A DNA stretch of 64,000 bases. It comes from Lutjanus erythropterus. Taxonomy: Eukaryota; Chordata; Actinopteri; Lutjaniformes; Lutjanidae. Positions within the stretch are counted from its first letter, which is position 1; each line of letters opens with the position of its first letter. The position numbers were made by a program, and so were the translations under genes. Below, one piece after another: positions 48,063-60,744 of this stretch. The notes beneath the pieces are model-generated. The model saw nothing but the letters and a program-made list of their open reading frames with translations, did not search any database and was not told the DNA's origin. The DNA lies in NCBI GenBank assembly GCA_020091685.1, contig CM034595.1, positions 9,965,775 through 10,029,774 on the forward strand, read 5' to 3'.

Positions 48063-49701
48063 CAAGTAGTGTAGACTTCATTTTTTTGCAACTAAGCCAG
48101 CGTCTCTATTTCAGGATTCAACTTTAATGTTTTTTTCACTTGCTGGTCTGGCAAGTAGGTCAGAAAGATACTTCCCTGAAGTCAGTTTTGACTTGCCCCT
48201 GTACAAATTCTTTTCTTTACAAGCAGTTATCAAATAGTGACAAAGACCAAAGTTAAATGTCATGTTTAATCTAGGGCTGTAACATCAATACAGCAAAAAT
48301 ACAATACTGAAAAATTGCCCATCCCAGTGTTTTAAAGTAAAAAATTATGTCTTTAAAGGTCTTGTTTTGTCTAAAGGACAAAAAAAAGTGCAGTAAATCT
48401 GGCTGAAAACAGCATTCTCATTTTTTGCATGAAACATTAGTTTAATGATTTAATAGTTTAATTCTTTCTACCACTTGCCCAAACATTTCTGTATGTCTGC
48501 CTGGTTGGACAAGTGAGTTGCCAGATTTTATTTATCCATTTGTTTTTAATTCTAAACTGATCTCCTCTCTAGTTTTCCTCATGGGAGATGCATCATCCTT
48601 GTTAGTGGGACAGCCTGTCATCATTTTGGTGAGTCCTTGGAGAAGACACAGTGCCAGTACAGTCATTGATACTGTTGACTCTGGAAACACAGTCCAGTCT
48701 GTTTGGACAGAGCACCCTTGAAAAGTCAGGGAGCAGTCATTAGTTCAGACACAGTTCTCTTGAGTGCGATGCAGGTGCACCGTGCTGTGGTCCGGTGATC
48801 CCGCTGAGATTCCCGCCACTTAAGCTCCCTCGACAGAGCCGGAACAGATCCCAGGAGGGTCCCATAATGGCATGCAGGGCGAGTGACATGCTGAGACAAA
48901 CCGCTCAAGGACTTTCTGGAAATTAAGGTGATTAAAATCACCTATTACAGTGCTGAGAGCATCAGCAGATTGCACTTTCTGAATCATCCCGATAATTGTG
49001 GCAGGATTGGTGTCAGCCGTAGGGTGAACGTGAACAGTGATAAATAAGTTAACAACCTGGGGGACAGAGGCGACTTAGAGATGCAGAGAGGAGTTCAATG
49101 TCAAGAGGACAAACCTGCTCTTGCGCCAGTGACTGGTGAATCATCTGCTATTAATATATGGACACAATCTGTTTATGTGATCTTATGCCCACTTTACTGT
49201 GACATCTTGTCCAGAGTTAAACTCATGCTGGATCTGTAGTGCTTTTACATATGACAAAATGTGTGTGTTCTAGTATCCAACAAAGCAATCCACAAGAAAT
49301 TTAAGCTGTACAATGAAGAGCAAGAATAAATACATTTTCAGGCAGTGTTCCTTCTAGTTTAGATAAAGCTGAGGGGTGGTGACACAATTTACAGGATAGG
49401 AAAGCAGTAAAATTAATTATTTTCTATATCAAACCTTCCTTTCTATAAAACAGCCCAAACCTCTGCACAGATTTTGTGTGAATACAGCTGAAGTGATTGT
49501 CAGGCTGCTCTGCCCATGTGTATGTATGTGTGTATATCTCCTTCTGCAGCTCTCACAGACAGAGAGCAGAGGTAAGAGATGAAGAATGCAGTGTAATTTT
49601 TACAGAGTCCTGACCTCAAAACCCACGTGCTGTATTGGCTGGGGGTTACACACCACTGCCAAACATGCTGAAGCCCAGACATATCACAAGCACAGCAAAA
49701 T

Positions 49702-49885
49702 TAGGGATGCACAATAAATATCAGCTATACTTGTAACACATATTAGCCGATAACTATTGTCTTTACTAGTATCTGACTTGACAGATCAAAGAATTTAAAT
49801 TGAATTCTTATGCAAATGCTCTATAAAAGCCAAAGTAAGATTGTGAAGTTTTATGATGAACATGGCTGAAAAAATAAATTGAGTA
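49702..49885. mobile_element. MITE ('TAGGGATGCAC' family), copy 2, truncated
   Basis: Starts TAGGGATGCACAATAAATAT, then CTTGACAGATCAAAGAATT and AATGCTCTATAAAAGCCAA, as at 40526. It lacks the second half. Confidence 0.6.
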
Positions 49886-49904
49886 TTCCCAAGCAAAGTA
49901 TGAG

Positions 49905-50050
49905 AAAATAAGAAAATACAGACAGAGGAAAAGGTGTCTGCAGACAGAGACACCACCACACACTTCTAGTGAGTCATAAGTGATGATTTAGAGGGATTAT
50001 TTTTATACGTTTATTTTAGGAAAATGCTAGAATAGCTTATAGTATTCCTT
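49905..50050 (-). repeat. Dispersed repeat, relative of 960-1060
   Basis: Shares CTGCAGACAGAGACACC, CACCACACACTTCTAGTG and AGAGGGATTATT with the copy near 1 kb. Short, diverged fragment. Confidence 0.65.
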
Positions 50051-51939
50051 TAAATGGATATTACTATACTTTAAAAGGGCACAAGCTAAAACACCTCAGA
50101 ATCAGGAGCAACTGAAAAATCTGATCTGTAATATACTGCTCACATCTCAGACAAAATGACCTTGCACATCTGTAGTTCAATATAGATTAAGCTGAAAGAT
50201 CTGGTTTTAAAAAAAAGAGATATTGATATTAAAAGGCACTCTCAGCTGTAATAACTCATATGGACTTCCTTGTTTTCCAGCAAGTCTTCCCTCTCCATCA
50301 CAGATTTGATACAGACATCATTAAACTTCAGGGCACTGAATGTGGAAACCTAGAGCACTATAGTATACCTGTGTGTCATGGGTGATTTTCCAATTTCAAC
50401 CGTTTCCAATTAAATGATGTTCAGTTATAATCATCATCATACATGTGTCTATCCCTTACAAAAACAGGAGGAACTATCCTGCTGTCTAGTTCCTCCACAG
50501 AAGTGTATAATCAAATCAGATGGGGAAAAAGCACATTACAAGCATGCACACTACTGTATCTGTTCAACAAGGGTAGTCTCTCAGGACATGCAGGACCGAG
50601 TCATAAGCTGCTGATTACAGCATAGACCGGATGATTGGAGAATCTGCATTAACATGCTGTTCTATAGCATGTGTTCTCAACGCCTATAGGTGTGGCAAAG
50701 CTGTGTTCATAGCAGATACCTTAAAACCTGTTTTTGTAATCTCTCTGTATGTCTAAAGTTTTGCCACCTTGCAGATAAGCCTGCAGCAATTTGCAAGGCA
50801 ATTCATCTCAGTCACTGCTGTATCTGCTAGCTAAACTAATACCTGATGTAGCTGTGAGATGTTAACAGAAACGACACAGAAGAAGCCAAACAGCTTTCAA
50901 AGTACCATTCTGCATGTCGTAACTTGTCATGTTGCAGCTGTTTGTCCAAGCAGCTGAAAGCAAAACTGCATTTCTATTTTTGTCTCTTTTCTACCCATCT
51001 GTCCCATACCCACTGACCACCATGTGAACTCAGACTTTTGACACACATTCCCGATTAGGCCTAATCCGCAGAAGCTCAGGGCTGTCCCACTGTGAAATCA
51101 GAAAGGGCTTGAGGACTCCCTCACAGACTTTTTGAGCTGTATATGCAAACTTTTAAGTAGTTTGTTGGAGGTAATTGCCTGCAGTTTTTGGTATGCTGAT
51201 GCTACAACTGGAGAAGACCATAAAAAAAGACATTTAAAGTGCTGAAACACTTACATGATTTTGGTCAAACAGATTTTTTCTGTCAGCGTGCAACAATCCA
51301 ACCCAACCCAACAATGAATAATGAAACTTGTTACCAACTATTCTTATGATCACATTTCATTGATTTCATGTTGTTGCAGCCTTTAGCAATGTCAGACGAC
51401 AATGTAAAGACAACATAAGCACAATCTAAAGACTGTGAAAACGTAGCTACAGGTTATGCAGTTCTTCCAGACCTTACAGGGACAGTATATGAGCCTACAA
51501 GTGTCATGATCTGCTGTTAAATGCCAAAGGAAGAGGAACGCCTACCAGCACGCAACAGCAAAAACAACACATTGAAGATGGCAAGAAGTACAGCTGCAGC
51601 GACAGCTCCGCCTCGACTTGTCAAAAAGAAAAACAGTCGAAAGACATATGGAAGCACTTTGCCTTGGCCTGTCATCATGCCAGTGCATTTAAACGATTGC
51701 TTGAGTTCAACTTATATTCAAAGTTCAGGAGCAGAAATCACTTTTACAGTCCATTATATAGCAGACACGGCAACATGCTCCCTTGACAGTGATTCGCATC
51801 AGACTTCGCAAACATCCCCCTCAGTCTAGAGAAAAATAACAGTTTTTGTTTTTCACTGTAGTATGGAATTAGGTAGTGAGAATTGTTTCATTGGTACTGT
51901 ATTGTGACATTCCTAACAGCCTTCCTCAGATGTCATCAC

Positions 51940-52120
51940 ATGACTGAAAGGAGCAATATGTAGCAACTGTGCTTGCAAAAATGAGCACTGCAGTCCCAAT
52001 AAGTTGGAGCCATAAACTGTATATTAAATAGGCTGAAATCCTTTTTAATATATGATCTATGGTTGAAGAGAGTTGTTTCCTTCGCTCCCTCCTCCCCAGA
52101 CTCCGTTAAGCTCATGCAGG
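51940..52120. repeat. Dispersed repeat fragment
   Basis: Starts GAAAGGAGCAATATGTAGCA, an opening I recognise from common fish repeats; no second copy in the window, so the right end is uncertain. Confidence 0.45.
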
Positions 52121-52924
52121 GTTCAGGAGCGCTGCAGGAGTGCAAGACAAGCGCAACATCGCAAATAACAAGTGACACTGAGTGCTATGAGTTATGTGGC
52201 TGCCTGTCTCACTGTCTGCTAGACTCTATTAACATACTGCTCAATTTAACTGTTACAAACATAAACGCCTTTTAAAAGATTATTAATGCTTTCTTACAAC
52301 TCAGAAACGGACACTAACTCATTTGGGCAAGCATTCGGCATTAATTTGAACTCTAATTAACATGAAACAAGCATACAAAAACAGTTGTTCCGGAGTGGAT
52401 TAGGCTAGAAATTTCAAAGGGGGACACGGGTATTTCAACTTAACGTTTCCTTCATCTCTGATGATTTATAATATCATAAACTATATTACAGATCTCTCCT
52501 TTAAATGTAGAGTCATGTGATAGTAAGTAGTTGTAGTTTGGGGGAGATCACATGCCCTGTCTCAGGTCGAGTCTTAGACGTTGGATGTGAATGGCCTCTT
52601 TGATTTTCTGTGGCGAAACCATGACTAATAACATAGAGACTCTGATACAGATATTATGAATAAAAATTACATGAGCTTCACACTTTACCAGCTACAGATA
52701 TGCCTCTGGCGCAGGTAATTTGAACTCACAAAGTTCTGTCCCACTCTTTAAACAGCATTTGGAGCCCAGACACTCAGTGAGCGAGGATCACACAGGTGAT
52801 GTCAAGCCTGTTTTTTATGGGTTAGCGTGGATGGACGGTGCCACTGGGCCCATCAGTGTCCAACTTGTCAATGCCCACCCATGGTTGATTAACTCCCTCT
52901 GTGCCCACCTTCGTCTCTAACATC

Positions 52925-53470
52925 ATCTTCTCGCTTCCACTACCTGACTCCTCGTCTAGTTAGTCTCACTCTTCTCCCCTGAGCGGGGCAGTAGCCTGCA
53001 GACACAAGCCGCCCCCGCGGTCCACTCTGCTGCTGGAAGAGAGAGGCACAAGGACTGCTAATGAACCCGCTTGCCATCCGCTGCATTTCAAGACCAGCAG
53101 AGCATGCATCTGATTAATCTTTGTCCTAATTAGATCGAACAATTAACCTGCCTGCCACCGAGCTCTGGAGCCTGATGACTCTGCATGAGCTGCAAACCCC
53201 CTGTACGTTAAAACCAGAGCAGCGGGGTGAGCGCACGCCCTCACTCTGCAGCTTCTTGTGTTTTCAGAACAACCAATTAACGCCAGCTAATAGCGCAAAG
53301 CATTCTGTGTGATATTTCCGTGGATCATGTGGCCGAGAGCTAAGATCGCTTCTGCTTTTCATTTCAAATACAACATTTCTCCGCTTTTAATTCCAAGTCA
53401 GAGAAGGCACTGATGCGTCTCATAATAAATTATGTGTGAGAGGCAAAGCAGAAAGGGAAAAAAAATCCAA
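52925..53470. promoter_or_regulatory. Candidate conserved non-coding block (best in window)
   Basis: Long repeat-free block, about 2 kb from oxr1 exon 1, with dense factor-type motifs (GATTAATCTTTGTCCTAATT, ACCAATTAACG, ATAAATTATG, CTTCATTAACATGG). No reading frame is supported. Confidence 0.35.
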
Positions 53471-53984
53471 TCTTCATTAACATGGAGATACTCCCCGATG
53501 TGAAAAGCCTTGAGGACATACTTGTTCACTCACTGGCTGGACGCTTTAAGCATGCACTGCCTGCTGATCTGAAATATTTGGAATGCCTCAGTTGTTGCAG
53601 GCAGCGTGTCCTCACAAAATAACTGGACAGGCAGAGTGCAACCACTGAGGACATGAACTTAGCTCGTTTGTCATGAGTTTATATCAGTTCAGAAGACGGG
53701 AAATTGGCTGGGAAGCAACCATAGCTACCCTCATCTTGCATTCATGTGCTCCTTGGACGGTCCTAGTTTCCAAGATGGGAAGTCACTATTGCGACTCTGG
53801 TGTGGTCGTGTGCTTTTAAGTCATAAAGAGAAACAGCATGGATGCTACTCGTGCTGCGTTCCAGACAGCGTCGTTGGTCGGAATTTTCCCACCTCCTACT
53901 AGAAGAAGTACAATCAAATGCCACTCAAAGTCATAGTCCCTGCTTGAAGAAGAAGCAGTTGTCTGACATCACACAACAATGGCA

Positions 53985-54295
53985 GTAGATGCAATGATTC
54001 ATTAATTAATCAATTATCAAATTAATCCAACTAATCAATTAATCAGTTTGATTATTGAGGAAAAAAAGACAAAACTCTTTAATTCCAACTTCTTAAATGA
54101 GGATATTTTCTGAATATCTTCGGGTTGTGGGCTAAACAAGACATTTGAGGACATCATCTTTGGCTTTGGGAAACAGTGATCGACATTTTTAACCATATTC
54201 TGACATCTTTTAGATCAACCAACTAACCGATTAATCAAGAAAATAATTGTCCAATCAATCAATGATGAAAATTATAGTTTGTTGCAGCCCTAAAT
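53985..54295. mobile_element. hAT-like MITE ('GGGCTGCAAC' family), fullest copy
   Basis: Left end GATGCAATGATTCATTAATT, right end AATTATAGTTTGTTGCAGCCC. Interior TGAATATCTTCGGGTTGTGG, AACAAGACATTTGAGGACAT and CTTTGGGAAACAGTGATCG match the other copies. No transposase frame. Confidence 0.8.
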
Positions 54296-55491
54296 GGCAG
54301 CATCCATGGAAGCCTAAAATACTACATATCAACATCAGAACAGAGGGCACTGGTGTAGACACTCTATAAGGATTAATGCTGCTATATGACTAAACATTAT
54401 ATGCAATATGTGAATCAATAAAAAGTTATCAACCAAATATTTTCTCTTGTCCACCTTATTTCTGCGTATATAATGTCAACAGACAGCAACTCAGCAACCA
54501 TTGTAACAAAATTGTCCCTGATTTTCTGACTTGAGGGGGCGTTTGCATGAATTTTCTCAGTGGGAAATCATTTTTCCCATTATTCCAACAACACATGAAT
54601 GCACTATCAGTCCTATGAATACACACTCCAGGAAGTCTTCCTTAACATGTGTGCAACGGCAAGTGTTGCATAATGGACTAGCACTATCTCCTCATGATCA
54701 GTTTAATGCGTACTAGGAAACTGACACGTTTTGTTGTAATGTACAACTACAGTGGAAAAAAAAACTTGGTCTGGTAATTTACAGTCAGGGGTTCCATGTA
54801 ATTTATCTCAGCTGTGAGCTTTTGTTCACAAGGAAGACACATTTTGTGTCACAGTCTCCACTGTTGTTTTTAACTCACTTGCAGTGCGGCTGTTTCACAC
54901 CCACAGACCCTGTATAGTTTTATGATTTTAAGACACTGAAAAACATATAATGCATCAAAATTCCCTGTTTCAGCTGACAACGCTGCTCCTTACAGCAGGA
55001 TGAGTTGCAAACTTCGTTCAAAATCTAGTCGTTAGATAAATGTCATGTACTAGTTTATATGGTGTACAATAAGAAGAGCTGTCTCAACTTTCAGATGAAT
55101 TCGGTAAGATTTAAAAATATAGTCTTTCACACAACTCAACTTTTGTGTGTCACACTGGTCAAAGGCACTGTGCACAGTATATTTTTGACAGCAGGCTGCG
55201 GAAATAACTACATTAAAAACATAAATCTAAGTTGAAATAAGCGACACTTAATGAATATAACTTAGCCGAATTTAAGAGTGACCTTCAATGTTTATTTCTA
55301 GACCTTAACTTGTGTTCTGTCTGATAGGAGAATTATCCACGGAGCGAGGACACCTTAAATTAAACGATTTTTACAGGCAATTCGGCTCGACACACTGGAG
55401 GAACAGCATGCCTGGGGAGAGGTTTGGACTCTCTGGGAAGCTGACGTCTGCCCCAAAACTACCAGCTAACGGAGCTGCATGTTAGACTAAC

Positions 55492-55648
55492 CTGGTTTGG
55501 AGTGGACGGTGTTATTGTCGTGTGTTGTCCCAGCATGGTGCTGCTGAATTTGGACAGTCTCCTGTCCGGTTCCAGGCCACAGTCTCTGAGTGATTGCGTC
55601 CCTGACAACTCTCGCTCCGCTGCCCGTCACAGAAAGTATGTAGTCCAT
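55492..55648 (-). CDS. oxr1: oxr1 exon 1, coding part (start codon, N-terminus of the long form)
   Basis: First coding exon of oxidation resistance 1, giving residues 1-52 and the first base of codon 53. Translation starts MDYILSVTGSGARVV and ends TVHSKP. The ATG at 55648 has G at -3 and G at +4 and an in-frame TAG 21 bases upstream, which fixes the start. The exon ends in a phase-1 donor (CAG/GTTAGT), and its last G plus AT from exon 2 makes the Asp of DTGQKK. The call rests on three things: the MDY start resembles the MDYLTTF start of one mammalian OXR1 isoform, the phase fits exon 2 exactly, and the exon lies upstream on the same strand. This N-terminus is poorly conserved across the family and has no recognisable domain, so it is less certain than exons 2-4. 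Oxr1 protects against oxidative stress; this segment may affect localisation, but that is inference. Confidence 0.8.
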
Positions 55649-55930
55649 AACTGTGCCGCTGCAAACCTAACGTGAGGTTAGCTAAAAACAAAGCTTTCAA
55701 AGTGCTGCGAAGCCCGCAGTCATTGCACAAAGCGCAGTGTTGGCAAAACCTAACTGGCTGTAACTCGTGGTGTGAAAAGCCTCAAACACTCAGTACATTC
55801 CGAAACAGGAACTGTTTGAAATACGTCAACAAGTGCAAACTTTTTGCCCCTAGTGGAGTCAAGCTGTGCAACGCAGTAAGGCAACAGACTGGCTCTGTTT
55901 ACACCAGCCTACTGCCCCATTGGCCTATAT
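55649..55930 (-). promoter_or_regulatory. oxr1: oxr1 upstream promoter and 5' UTR region (candidate)
   Basis: DNA directly upstream of the exon-1 ATG. It is richer in CpG than the surrounding AT-rich DNA, and the richness continues into the exon (55.4-55.65 kb). A CCAAT box reading toward the gene (CCAATGG on the minus strand) lies at 55917-55923, about 270 bases before the ATG. I see no convincing TATA box at a suitable distance, as expected for a broadly expressed gene. The transcription start cannot be placed from sequence alone. Confidence 0.45.
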
Positions 55931-57354
55931 TTACATTGCTGGCAAATACATGCTGTGGTACAGTAAGTTTTTAAAATCATCTAAATCCTTTTCACAAGTA
56001 GTGAAGCAACCACACTGTGAAAAATACTCTGTTACAAGTAAAAGTCTTGCACTGACAATTTTACTTTTGCAAAAAATGTACTTAAAATATTAAAAGTGAA
56101 AGTATTAAGTGCAGAAAAATGTCCCCTGGAACTGTTATAACCTACTATTATATTATTATATATTATATACTATTATTAGATTACTATATTATAATTACTC
56201 ATGCAGTAGGATTTACTGCAGTAGTTAGACTGCAACTAATGAAAAAAAGAAAGAAAGAAAGAAAGAAGTGAAAAATGAAATTACTGAAAAATGCCATCAG
56301 CTTCCCAGACCAAACTGACAAATTCACAATACTTTGTTTTATCTCACCAAGAGTCTATCCCTTAAATTATTAAATAATAAATTGGCTTACTGAAAACATT
56401 TAAAGGAAAAGCAGCATATCTTCACAACTGTAACGCTGGAACAATGAAATCTTTATGTTTAGAAATGTATTAATTGATTTTAGCCTTGCCTTTACTATTT
56501 CATATGTTTTACATGCAAGTAGAGTAGAAATAGAAGTTAGGATGAGAAGAGTAGAATGACCTCATATTTCTACTTAAAGGAAAATTGCAACGCACACACC
56601 TTTTCCTGCAAACACATCTGGACGCACCATAAAGCCAACTAGAGCTGCAACAGGTGGTTGATTAATCTTTTTGTTTGAGGGTAAAATTTGTCACTTTTCA
56701 TGTGGATGTCCAATCAGTATTGATGGTAAATGTGTCAGCTGAAGCAATAAAATCCTCAGTGCGTGCCACATTGACCGAGAAAGTAGTTTTTCTGCCTGCA
56801 GAGCTGTGCCAGCAGTGCCTACATGTACCAGGATGCATTGCATGCAAGCTTCTGATGCCCACACCCATTTTGCCATGAATCATCGCCCTAGCCTGCAACT
56901 ATTACTTTGTTGGCCAGATCATAGAATTAGGTGACAAAAACACTCACCTAGCTGAAACATGCTGTATTTGTAGTACAACAATTCCGTTCAGTACGTACCG
57001 AGGAATATTGACTACATTTACCATCAACATTGATTGGTTATCCACATGAAAAGTGTTGAAGTTTTCCCTTAAGGGCAGAATTACTGTTAAAAAGGTCTTA
57101 TACTTATATATTCCATCAGTGTGTATGTATATTATAAATCCTGTCTATATTTGACTGCAGAATCAAAACTGAGTTAGTTAAAGTCCCTCTACTGCTCATT
57201 TTGCTGAGGATTTCAGTTTATTAGAGAAATCTTTTCAATAACTCCCCAAAAAAAGAACAACCCGTCAGGACAGAAGTTTTTATTGTGATGGCAATAATTT
57301 AACCAGGTAGTTTACTTTTTTTATTTTATGTTAAACATTACATAGTAGGTTAAA

Positions 57355-57512
57355 TAGGTTTTACAAATGATACTAATTAAGCTTCCATTCCATTCAGGTC
57401 AAGCAGAGTCAAGGTGCTGCTATTGAGCATTAATTAATTAATTAATAGTATCATTATAACACCTGAGTTTACCCTGTGTCGTATCTATGGCTGCTGTGAA
57501 AAGGTCTATTTT
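57355..57512 (-). mobile_element. MITE fragment; uninterrupted relative of 62.5-63.2 kb
   Basis: Has ATGATACTAATTAAGCTTCC, TAGTATCATTATAACACC, GAGTTTACCCTG and an end ATGGCTGCTGTGAAAAGGTC, matching both halves of the element at 62545-63221 with no insertion between them. Confidence 0.75.
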
Positions 57513-57719
57513 ACAACATATTTCTATTGGTTTACATTTTAATTTGAAACGAAGAATGAGTTGCACACTCGGTGCTAATTGGAGTCAGACTTCTAAAGGT
57601 TATAATAATTCAGATCAAGAGTATGAAAAATGAACTTTAAAAATTACAAATATAAAAATTAATAAATATATGCACAAAAATGCAAAGCCAGCTCAGCCCA
57701 CACCGATTTTCCAGACTGT

Positions 57720-58060
57720 TGCTAGGATATTTCATTGAGTCATTGAGTGCAAGGCTCGATGGCACCCTGGAGAATGACATCCATCTGACTCCCGCCACAA
57801 TAACATTCTAATAAATCGAGACTTTTCACATTCGGAGCCAAAGCACACTTCTGCACCTACACGCGACTCAAGGGGGCATAGTGAGACCTGTGACATATAA
57901 GTGTTGGCTCGTCTAGTCAGGGATAGAAGGAGATGGCATTTTGCGGTGCGTTTAAATGGCTGTGGAAAAGTGAAAACCCAACAGGCCAGAACAGGGAGTA
58001 ATAATTGGGCAGCAGACTCAAGTAGTGAACTGGAAAGACAGTGATGCATTATTCATTTAT
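57720..58060. promoter_or_regulatory. Candidate conserved non-coding block
   Basis: Unique stretch upstream of oxr1, with a spurious 105-codon minus-strand frame of no recognisable family. Homogeneous composition and no repeats; function unknown. Confidence 0.2.
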
Positions 58061-58597
58061 AAGGGCAGAGCTGTGGTGAGACAGGAGCCAGGATCAGTAA
58101 AGAAATCCTGTAATGTTTCAGATGAATTAGAGAAGTCATGTAAACAATGTTTACATCAGAGAAGGCAAAGAGGGGGGAGAGTTTCTGTTCAAGCTGTAAT
58201 CTGACAGGGGAGATCCTGTGTTTCTTTCCTGGCATCTGTAGTAGGTGGGCTGAGGTTGAAACAGCTGTTCTAATTGAGAACATTGAACCAGTGTGATTTG
58301 AAACTGACTCAGGGCCATATTCAATACTGAATGTGCTCCATCTGCTGGCTGCACTGGGCAGTGCATGCTTTAGCATGGTGTCTATATGTATCAGCAAGTT
58401 AAATCTAAGAACTTTCAATACCTATGTTTAATTGAATTTAAATTTTGCAATACAACTAAACATCAAATGTGAAAATAAGGGTGTACTCTTCTACGTAAAT
58501 ATGTTTATTGTCATTTCAAAATTAGAAGTAAGGCAAAATTACAATATCTGGTTGAGTTTAAGAACATTTGTCCAAATATGTTTATTGGTAAAAATCT

Positions 58598-58615
58598 AAA
58601 AAAAAAAAAAAAAAA
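58598..58615. repeat. Poly-A tract
   Basis: 18 A in a row. Confidence 0.95.
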
Positions 58616-59074
58616 CTTAAACAGGATAACAGAGGCATTCAAATGCAACTATTGTGCCTGAAATGAATTTTAGACCACCATCAGAGCATCCAATAAATAA
58701 ATACTTCCCAAATAGAATTTTAGACTATTGAAGGACTCTTATGAGTAAATGTGAATTTAAGACATTTTAAGACTATTTAAGGACCTGTAGCTGTCCTGTT
58801 TATGTCCTCCCTCAGAAAAAAAGTTTAGATGAAGAGCAGCGGCAGTCTTAATAAAAATATAGATCATCAGATTTAAATCCTATGCAAAACATATGAAGCA
58901 TATTCTGATTCTTTTATAGAGAGGAAAGATGGTTGCTCCTCCACAACTTGCTATTTACAAGGACATAACTGGAATCTGCCTTTGACTGGTGTACCCTGAA
59001 AAAAACTTTTGTTCTGTGAAAGTTAGCACGGCTGCAACTGACGACTGTTTTCATCACCCATTAATCTGCTGGTA

Positions 59075-59215
59075 ATTGTTTTTAAAATATATATTTTTTG
59101 GCCTTTATTGGATTGGACAGGCGAAGACAGACAAGGAAAGTGGCAGAGAGAGAGAGAGGGAGAGGGGAAGACATGCAGCAAAGGGCCACAGGCTAGAATC
59201 ACCTCAACAGAGAGG
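59075..59215 (+). repeat. Common fish SINE-like repeat
   Basis: TTTTTTGGCCTTTATTGGAT, GGACAGGCGAAGACAGACAA, a GAGAGAGA tract, then GAAGACATGCAGCAAAGG and CCACAGGCTAGAATC; the order is known to me from many perch-like fish introns. Confidence 0.7.
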
Positions 59216-60139
59216 GGCATCAGCACGGAAGCACAGTAACGTACTGCTCAGCAACAAAACGTATTTTCGTCACTTCTATAAAGGTCCACCCAAAAAAAAA
59301 AAAAAACGATCAAGAAATAAAATTAGTACACAAAATGGCAGAAAAGAGTAACCAACAGCTAAAAAGATACTTCATATACAGTGACATAAAACAGACAAGC
59401 AGCAAATCCTTTTAACTGTCATTCAGAGATTTCTGTCAACAACTCTGCCAACCATGTCCGAGACCCTTGATGGACTTGCAGTCAGGGGATTTTATTTGGC
59501 CCTCTGCTCCTCTCTGACCTTGCACAGGGCCCTGCTGGTACACTTGGCACTCGGACAGTGTATTTAGACAGGTCTCAGACTGGCCCAGTGCCACCCCGCA
59601 GGGCCTTGTAGCTGCGTGATATACTGTGTTGCTGTACAGCTGCCCAGAGCGGTCATCAAATCATCCATAACATCCTCAGAGGGAGGCTGACTGGCTTCCT
59701 CCTCTCTGCGTTTTAACCTCTTAGGTTGAGAGATGTACTTGCTAGCTGAATCTAGCTAGAAAGGCCAATTTTCTGTGAGAACTCCTCTACTCTCTAATTA
59801 AGCCTTAGTGTGACCAAAGAGAGAAAATGAAAGAATTCCCTCTGTGCTCATCCGACAACATGAGCCCCTTTGCATGGAAATTATGTCAGTTACTTTAGTC
59901 TACTTAAGCTGGCATGTTTGATGTATTGTCTGTTTTCTGAATTTTACAGGTGATTAAAGAGTCTCAAGCCAATTAGTTCACTGACATCCACTCTTTTAGA
60001 AATAAGGGTTCCAAAAAGAACCACTAAGAACCAATAAGAACCCTGTTCATCCAAGGAACCCTTTTTGGAAGGAAGAGTTCTTTGAGGCTTGTTGAATACA
60101 TGAATGTTTTCTTATTTAAACTGGTAATTACCCTAGGTG

Positions 60140-60575
60140 GGTTCGTGGAAGATAAAAGGGTTGTTGGTAGAACACCTTGGGTGGGTTCTAGATGAAACCC
60201 TTGGAAGATACAAGGGTTCTCGGTAGAAGACCTTGGGTGGCTTCTAAATGAAACCCTTCCAATATAAAAGGGTTTGTGGTAGAACTCCCTGGGTGGGTTC
60301 TAAATGAAACCCTTGGAATATAAAAGGGTTCTCCATAGGCACCAATGGATGGGTTCTTGGTGAAACTCTTGCAATATAATAGAGCTCTGGGTACAACACC
60401 CTGGGTGGGTTCTAGATGAAACCCTTGGAATCTAAAAGGGTTCTTGGTGAAACCCCTGGGTGGGTTCTAGATGAAACCCTTGCAATATAAAAGGGTTCTG
60501 GGTAGAACTCCCTGGGTGGGTTCTAGATGGAACCCTAGGAATATAAAAAGGCACTTTGTAGAAACTCCTGGGTGG
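60140..60575. repeat. 56-bp minisatellite, about 7-8 units
   Basis: GGGTTC anchors at 60183, 60239, 60295, 60351, 60408, 60462 and 60518 give spacings of 56, 56, 56, 57, 54 and 56. Each unit reads roughly GGGTTCTAGATGAAACCC, TTGGAATATAAAAGGGTTC, then GGTAGAAC and CCCTGGGT. Confidence 0.92.
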
Positions 60576-60744
60576 AGTCTACCGTTAAAAGGTGGAAAGG
60601 TTATGGAAGGAACTTCCAGAGTGGGCTCTGGGTGGAATCATTACACCATGGAATGAACATCTCATAAGTTGTTCTAGGTAGAACCTTTTACAGATGGCTC
60701 TAGGTAGAGCACTTTATGTTAGGTTCTAGGTAGAACTGTCTGAA

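Larger units (their letters stand above)
28726..55491 (-). other. oxr1 intron 1 (about 26.8 kb)
   Basis: Intron between the start-codon exon and exon 2, present only in transcripts from the upstream promoter. It is a mix of mobile-element remnants, microsatellites and unique AT-rich DNA. Stretches with nothing I can name include 30960-31740, 32360-34000, 34980-37140, 38120-39980, 45370-47290, 50060-51930 and 54300-55480. Other mammalian-type 5' exons (for example the one ending SELKRFYTI) were looked for and not seen. Confidence 0.75.

Noticed and set aside
55917-55940. TATA-like AATATAGG next to the CCAAT box
   Set aside because: It lies upstream of the CCAAT box in the oxr1 direction, the wrong order and distance for a core promoter.
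57732-58418. Overlapping minus-strand frames of 105 and 121 codons upstream of oxr1, considered as zfpm2 exons
   Set aside because: No zinc-finger Cys/His pattern or other known motif, and no supporting splice sites.
60140-60575. Regular direct repeats resembling a CRISPR array
   Set aside because: Whole 56-base units repeat without unique spacers, no cas genes, vertebrate DNA; it is a minisatellite.
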